Assembly (NCBI GenBank): GCA_963658695.1
Contig: CAVKRN010000050.1
Coordinates: 1-18,981, forward strand
Length of the DNA: 18,981 nt
Reading direction: 5' to 3'
Origin: CAG-791 sp963658695
GTDB lineage: Bacteria > Bacillota > Clostridia > Lachnospirales > Lachnospiraceae
In this document: piece after piece, positions 15,058-18,981 of the stretch
How the letters are laid out: each line of letters opens with the position of its first letter
Position numbering within the stretch: position 1 is the first letter of the stretch
Translations under genes and position numbers: made by a program
Notes under the pieces: generated by a model
Told to the model about the DNA's origin: nothing
Seen by the model: only the letters and a program-made list of their open reading frames with translations
Databases searched by the model: none

Positions 15058-15963
15058 TTACAGAATTCCTTCCTCACCGATTGCCTTTGCAAACCGATCC
15101 GCTGCAAAAAGAATGACTATGTTTACAACCGACTGGAACAAACCGATGGCTGTGGACTCGCTATACTTTGCCTGCTCGATACCAAGGCGATACGTGTAGG
15201 TACTGATTACCTCTGAAACGTCCATAACCTTTTTGTTTCCCAGAAGGAGCGGAGCGTCCAATCCGATGGTCATCATCTTAGAGATCTGAAGGATCAGCAT
15301 TACCACGATAACGGATTTGATCGACGGCAGCGTGATATAAATGAGGCGTTGAAATTTCGTTGCTCCGTCCAGATAGGAAGCTTCATACAGCGTTTCATCC
15401 ACGCCTGTTAGTGCCGCAAGGTAAATAATGGTTCCCCACCCGATTTCCTTCCAGACGTTACTGACCACATATGTGAAAATCCACCAGAATTTATCGGAAA
15501 GGAACGGAATAGAACTAATTCCAATCTGATTCAGCATCAGATTGATCGTTCCGCCATTTTGCGAGAACAGGTTAACTACGATGCTGGCCACTACAACCCA
15601 GGAGATGAAATGTGGCAAGTACAGGATAGACTGTACGATTTTTTTCAGCCGTGTGTGCATCACCTCGTTAATCATCAGGGAGACAATGATAGTCAGCGGA
15701 AAGCTCACGGCCAGCGTCAGAAGATTCAGTGAGAAAGTGTTGCGAATACTATTCCAGAAGTTCTTGTTAGCAAAAATTTTCCGGAAAATCGCAAGTCCCG
15801 CCCACGGGCTTCCCATAATTCCCTTGAAGACGTTGTAATCCTTAAATGCAATAACAATCCCGTACATCGGAACATACTTGAAAACGATGAAGTAAATGAT
15901 GACCGGTAAGAGCATCAAATAGACCCATTTGTAATTCCATATTTTCCGCCATGTTTTCTGCAT
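15058..15963 (-). CDS. Carbohydrate ABC transporter permease (LplB/YteP-like, COG4209 type)
   Basis: 301 residues from the ATG at 15963, with AAAGGAGG about 10 bases upstream. The opening KIWNYKWVYLMLLPVIIYFI and the following KYVPMYGIVIAFKDYNVFKG are very typical of LplB-type permeases. About six membrane spans are present. The EAA loop is YEASYLDGATKFQRLIYITLP. It is the first gene of the six-gene minus-strand operon and is divergent from the AraC gene. Confidence 0.94.
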   Translation of the reverse strand: MQKTWRKIWNYKWVYLMLLPVIIYFIVFKYVPMYGIVIAFKDYNVFKGIMGSPWAGLAIFRKIFANKNFWNSIRNTFSLNLLTLAVSFPLTIIVSLMINEVMHTRLKKIVQSILYLPHFISWVVVASIVVNLFSQNGGTINLMLNQIGISSIPFLSDKFWWIFTYVVSNVWKEIGWGTIIYLAALTGVDETLYEASYLDGATKFQRLIYITLPSIKSVIVVMLILQISKMMTIGLDAPLLLGNKKVMDVSEVISTYTYRLGIEQAKYSESTAIGLFQSVVNIVILFAADRFAKAIGEEGIL

Positions 15964-16244
15964 GCCTAATCCCCCTCCTTTTTCCCCCTGAACTTCTTTT
16001 CAGGAATTGATTTTCTTTAAGATGCTTCGATGGTAGCACCGTTAGCATTTTGCCAAATACACATTATTTGTCTGTTTTTATTGCGTTTTTCAACTTTTGA
16101 TGTGTATAATTTGCACGCAGATAATGCAGAGGCAAGGGAATATATTGTCTCTTTTGTATCTGCACTCTGGTCGGAAGCATTGTATTTTCAGTGCTATATT
16201 GGTATCTGATACGAATCAGCAAATTGCACAATAGATAGGCATGT
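15964..16244. promoter_or_regulatory. Divergent regulatory region between importer operon and AraC gene
   Basis: About 280 bases, A/T-rich in the centre. On the plus strand TTGCGT (16081-16086), 18 bases and TATAAT (16105-16110) make a plausible promoter for the AraC gene, leaving a leader of about 125-130 bases. ATACACAT (16057-16064) and its exact reverse complement ATGTGTAT (16100-16107) form a dyad that overlaps this -10 box and is a candidate operator. The operon promoter on the minus strand must also lie here, but I see no well-spaced pair. Confidence 0.5.
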
Positions 16245-17150
16245 ATGATGAAAAAGAATAAAGAAACGAACTATCAAATGGCTTGGGAGACACAGGACAA
16301 TGATTTTATCTGCTTCTGTAAGGATACGCCGATCACCGTCTCCACCGTACTTCATAACCATGATGGATATGAAATTTACTTGTTCCTGTCGGGGGATATC
16401 CGTCTGAACTTTGAGCATGACAGTTGGATTATGGAGCGTGGAGACATGGTTCTGATTCCCCCATACGTTTTCCACTATGCCGTGCCAATCGGTGACAGCA
16501 CATACAGCCGTGTTGTTATCAATATCAAGGAATCGTATATCCAGAAAAGAGGGGCCCTCTATGCGCATTTTACCGATTGTTTCTATCAAACAGAATCTTC
16601 CCACCTTAATGTGCTGCATTTAAATGAAACTCAGATTGCCCGCTATTGCGACTATGCCAAATCATTGGATCAGACTCTTCTCGAGCCGGCTTCCGCTTTT
16701 GGACATGAGTTTCTGGCGGAGTCCCTTTTGACAACAATTCTGGTTTTCATTGGACGGATCTCCGATACTTCGCAGTGCCAGAAATCCCGGCATACCGCCC
16801 CCCCTGCGATTACAGCTATTTTCCAGTATATTGATGAACATTTGACGGAGAATCTTCTTCTGGCAGAGATTGCCGAACAAGTACACCTAAATCCAGTCTA
16901 TGTGACCCGAATTTTTAAGGCGTATACCGGTATGCCGGTTCAGCAATACATCATCGAAAAAAGACTTTCTCAGGCAAAGAAACTTCTACGGGAGGGAAAG
17001 TCCCCCATTGATGTGTGCTTTATGTGTGGATTTAATAATTACTCCAACTTCTCCCGTACATTCTCCAAGCATCTGAAGCTTTCCCCGAAGCAATATCAGA
17101 TCAGCTCTCGCGCATCGTTCTACACGCAGAACTCGGCAGAGCAGAGATAA
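16245..17150 (+). CDS. AraC-family transcriptional regulator with N-terminal cupin sensor
   Basis: 301 residues. The ATG at 16245 is preceded by ATAGG; 16248 is an alternative. The cupin sugar-sensing domain shows the H-x-H...E pattern at LHNHDGYEIYLF (His37, His39, Glu43) and the turn MERGDMVLIPPYVFHYAVP. The C-terminal double helix-turn-helix (about 195-285) includes LLLAEIAEQVHLNPVYVTRIF and CGFNNYSNFSRTFSKHLKLSP. As a divergent neighbour of the importer operon it is the likely activator of that operon and possibly of the following peptidase gene. The inducer is unknown, presumably the imported sugar or a product. Confidence 0.92.
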   Translation: MMKKNKETNYQMAWETQDNDFICFCKDTPITVSTVLHNHDGYEIYLFLSGDIRLNFEHDSWIMERGDMVLIPPYVFHYAVPIGDSTYSRVVINIKESYIQKRGALYAHFTDCFYQTESSHLNVLHLNETQIARYCDYAKSLDQTLLEPASAFGHEFLAESLLTTILVFIGRISDTSQCQKSRHTAPPAITAIFQYIDEHLTENLLLAEIAEQVHLNPVYVTRIFKAYTGMPVQQYIIEKRLSQAKKLLREGKSPIDVCFMCGFNNYSNFSRTFSKHLKLSPKQYQISSRASFYTQNSAEQR

Positions 17151-17281
17151 CTCCACGAAATAAATTCATTCTGTTATACCAATTTTTCTGGCTCTGTACC
17201 GCTGCAGGATATAGAATAGCGGTAACCTTTTGAAAATGATTGCAGCGTTGCAATCGCAATGACAGCTAGGAGGACATCGAC
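17151..17281. promoter_or_regulatory. Spacer with two dyads before the M55 peptidase gene
   Basis: TACCGCT (17197-17203) pairs with AGCGGTA (17218-17224). GATTGCA (17238-17244) pairs with TGCAATC (17249-17255). The first could be a weak terminator of the AraC transcript. The second lies 26 bases before the start codon, just upstream of the ribosome site (AGGAGG), and could be an operator or leader hairpin. Confidence 0.35.
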
Positions 17282-18079
17282 ATGAAACTATTCATCAGCT
17301 CTGATATTGAGGGAACCTGCGGTATAAACCACTGGGACGAGACTGAGATTGGAAGACCGGGCTACGACCGTTTTGCACTGCAGATGTCACGTGAAGTGGC
17401 TGCTGCCTGCAACGGCGCGCTGGAGACCGGCAAGGTGGAGGATATTCTGGTGAAGGATTCCCATGATTCCGCCCGCAACATCATTGGAGATGAACTCCCT
17501 GAGGGTGTTCACCTCATCCGCGGCTGGGTCACCATTCCCGGCAATATGATGGCCGGCGTACGCGACTGCGATGCTGCCGCCATGACCGGCTATCACTCCG
17601 GCGCCTATTCCACCGGCAATAATCTGTCGCATACGATGAACCTTCGCAACCAATACATCGAGGTCAATGGTAAGTATGCGAGTGAATTTATGCTGAATTC
17701 CATGTTTGCGGCCTATTACGGCATTCCGACCATCTTTGTCAGCGGCGATAAGGCACTGTGTGATGAGGCCAAGGAGTTGATCCCGAATATTACCGCGGTC
17801 CCTGTCTTCGAGGGCTGGGGCACGTCCACCATATCCATCCATCCTAAGACTGCTATTCAGCAGATCCATGACGGTATGATGGAGGCGGTTGCAAAGGATC
17901 CAAAGTCCTGCCTGATGACACTTCCGGAGCATTTCCACGTAGAGATCGAATTCAAGGATGCGGAAAAGGCACTGCACGATTCCTATTATCCTGGTGTTAC
18001 CCGAATCGGAAGCAAGCGAATTGCCTTCGACTCGGACGATTATTATGAAATCGTCCGTACATTGTACTTTACACTGTAG
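17282..18079 (+). CDS. M55 family metallopeptidase (DppA-like D-aminopeptidase)
   Basis: 265 residues, close to the 274 of Bacillus DppA, from the ATG at 17282 behind GGAGG. The metal-site opening KLFISSDIEGTCGI gives Asp8 and Glu10. DSHDSARN gives His61, TGYHSGAYSTG gives His105, and the probable catalytic His117 lies in NNLSHT. Glu135 is in KYASEFMLN. These match the zinc ligands known for the family. Such enzymes form barrel-shaped oligomers in the cytoplasm and release D-amino acids from D-peptides, for example from murein recycling. The gene has its own terminator. Its placement behind the AraC gene suggests co-regulation, but a link to sugar use is not evident. Confidence 0.92.
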   Translation: MKLFISSDIEGTCGINHWDETEIGRPGYDRFALQMSREVAAACNGALETGKVEDILVKDSHDSARNIIGDELPEGVHLIRGWVTIPGNMMAGVRDCDAAAMTGYHSGAYSTGNNLSHTMNLRNQYIEVNGKYASEFMLNSMFAAYYGIPTIFVSGDKALCDEAKELIPNITAVPVFEGWGTSTISIHPKTAIQQIHDGMMEAVAKDPKSCLMTLPEHFHVEIEFKDAEKALHDSYYPGVTRIGSKRIAFDSDDYYEIVRTLYFTL

Positions 18080-18137
18080 GCTAGAGCGACCTCATCGGTA
18101 GATCTACTCCACTCATACTATGCGTGATATTTTTATC

Positions 18138-18172
18138 CCCGCAGTAAGGTTACAACTCAACCTTACTGCGGG
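18138..18172. terminator. Strong bidirectional terminator
   Basis: CCCGCAGTAAGGTT (18138-18151), loop ACAACTC, then the exact reverse complement AACCTTACTGCGGG (18159-18172). It is followed by AATTATTTGTTTTG on the plus strand and preceded by an A/T-rich stretch that reads ATAAAAATATC on the minus strand. It separates the converging peptidase and Rpn-type genes. Confidence 0.88.
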
Positions 18173-18234
18173 AATTATTTGTTTTGCTAACAAAAACACG
18201 GAAATCGCCCCAAATCCATCCAGTTGTCACACAA

Positions 18235-18981
18235 TCATTTCTTTAGAATGCTATTGATCAGTTCCTGAATTACATCGACCGGAGTGTCCAGCTTCTTTGC
18301 GATCTGATCCGCAGAATAATGCATCTCTGTATAATAGATCTGTGTCATTCCTGCCAACTTGCCCTGCTCAAGTCCCTGCGCAAGTCCTTCTTCTCTTCCC
18401 TTGTTTTCAATCTTGTCTAATACAGTGCACATACTGGTACCTCCCTTTCCTGACAGTTCCCGAATAACTTCTTCGAATCGTGTGTCATCCGTCAGAACTG
18501 ACATTAATTTCAACATCTCATCCACATGTTTAAGCTGCTCGTTACTCGGCTTATAATCATTGTTCATTCGCTTTTGAACAAAATAATCCGCAACGTGCTT
18601 AAAATCACTTTGGAACATCTGCACCTGATCCGGCGTAAGAAATGCGATTTCAAAGAGATTCTTCATCTCATAATCGCTGACAAAGGGTCTGAATTCTTCC
18701 GGAACATCCAGCACTCCCAATAGATTTCGCTCGTAGTTCCAATGGTTCATCCCAAAGTACAGAACCATCGTAATCACCGGATAGGCCCGCTTCGCACATT
18801 TGTCCAGGATCTGCGCCCGGTACGATTGCCCGTCGTATCCGATCTGACGCAGCGGCATAAATTTCTCTGCTTCCGTCTGATGCTCAAACCCGAAAAGCGA
18901 GATCTTCGTATTTCCACTCTTCAGAACCTTGGATACATCACGTTCCTGCTGGTGAATCTTTCCATCAGCCTTATACTGGCT
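18235..18981 (-). CDS. Rpn/PD-(D/E)XK nuclease family transposase-like protein (N-terminus outside window)
   Basis: The frame is open from the right edge (18981) to the stop at 18235, giving 248 residues of the C-terminal part; the ATG at 18858 is internal. Recognisable pieces are QERDVSKVLKSG and ISLFGFEHQTEAEKFMPLRQ, where E-x-Q takes the place of the usual E-x-K catalytic pair. GYDGQSYRAQ, VITMVLYFGMNHW and the NLLGVLDVPEEFRPFVSDYEM region follow. It ends with a charged GREEGLAQGLEQGKLAG stretch and a small helical tail (SADQIAKKLDTPVDVIQELI). Rpn-like proteins are DNA endonucleases linked to recombination or defence and are multi-copy in many Clostridia. No inverted repeats marking an insertion are visible. 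Confidence 0.85.
   Translation of the reverse strand, partial: SQYKADGKIHQQERDVSKVLKSGNTKISLFGFEHQTEAEKFMPLRQIGYDGQSYRAQILDKCAKRAYPVITMVLYFGMNHWNYERNLLGVLDVPEEFRPFVSDYEMKNLFEIAFLTPDQVQMFQSDFKHVADYFVQKRMNNDYKPSNEQLKHVDEMLKLMSVLTDDTRFEEVIRELSGKGGTSMCTVLDKIENKGREEGLAQGLEQGKLAGMTQIYYTEMHYSADQIAKKLDTPVDVIQELINSILKK

Noticed and set aside
15964..16110. A catabolite-control (cre) site in the divergent region: GTTGAAAAACGCAATA on the minus strand.
   Set aside because: The central CG is shifted by one base relative to the consensus, and the other half does not fit.
17387..17977. Open frame of 196 codons opposite the M55 peptidase gene.
   Set aside because: The plus strand has the complete M55 metal-site pattern; the opposite frame has no recognisable domain.
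1..18981. CRISPR arrays, rRNA genes or riboswitches.
   Set aside because: No regularly spaced direct repeats, no rRNA sequence and no recognisable riboswitch core were seen in either strand.

Overview
The window looks like a piece of a gut-type Clostridia (Bacillota) chromosome, most likely a Lachnospiraceae. The grounds are strong AGGAGG-type ribosome sites, an LplB/YtcP/LipO-type carbohydrate ABC importer beside an AraC regulator, a Ser/Thr-rich beta-helix lipoprotein of a type I associate with Lachnospiraceae, and an Rpn/PD-(D/E)XK transposase-like gene. The sequence is a draft: it has two N runs (663-672 and 3592-3643), and both matter for interpretation.

Layout. Positions 1-275 hold the C-terminal helix-turn-helix end of a YesN/AraC-type regulator (+), which converges through a hairpin terminator (342-396) on a GH28-like beta-helix glycosidase (-, 420-1755). 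The glycosidase is split on paper by the 10-N gap but is probably intact. Next comes a lone AAA ATPase with a C-terminal PD-(D/E)XK-like domain (-, 2003-3439), then an inverted-repeat element with TA ends around the 52-N gap (3538-3694). A UvrD/PcrA-type helicase (+, 3878-6196), a tRNA-Ala(GGC) (6367-6439), a tiny glycine-zipper membrane protein (-, 6529-6702) and a beta-helix lipoprotein (+, 6846-8603) follow. A perfect 17-bp stem terminator (8671-8711) closes that block.

The main unit is a six-gene minus-strand operon, read from 15963 down to 8731: two ABC permeases, a solute-binding lipoprotein, and three mutually different Gfo/Idh/MocA oxidoreductases. Its intercistronic gaps carry hairpins. 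It is transcribed divergently from a cupin-AraC regulator (+, 16245-17150), which is followed by an M55 (DppA-like) D-aminopeptidase gene (+, 17282-18079). The window ends in a truncated Rpn-family nuclease/transposase gene (-, 18235-18981).

How it may work together (inference): the AraC protein senses a sugar and switches the importer on. The three dehydrogenases then act in the cytoplasm on the imported glycoside or polyol by oxidation and reduction. No glycosidase, lyase, epimerase or kinase is encoded in this operon. The GH28-like gene and the YesN-type fragment at the left edge suggest pectin-related sugars as a possible diet, but nothing in the sequence proves that the importer handles the same substrate. 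The most unusual material is the three-dehydrogenase importer operon, the third dehydrogenase with its lost glycine loop, and the TA-ended inverted repeat whose end recurs once, as an exact 20-bp match, at the stop codon of an operon gene.
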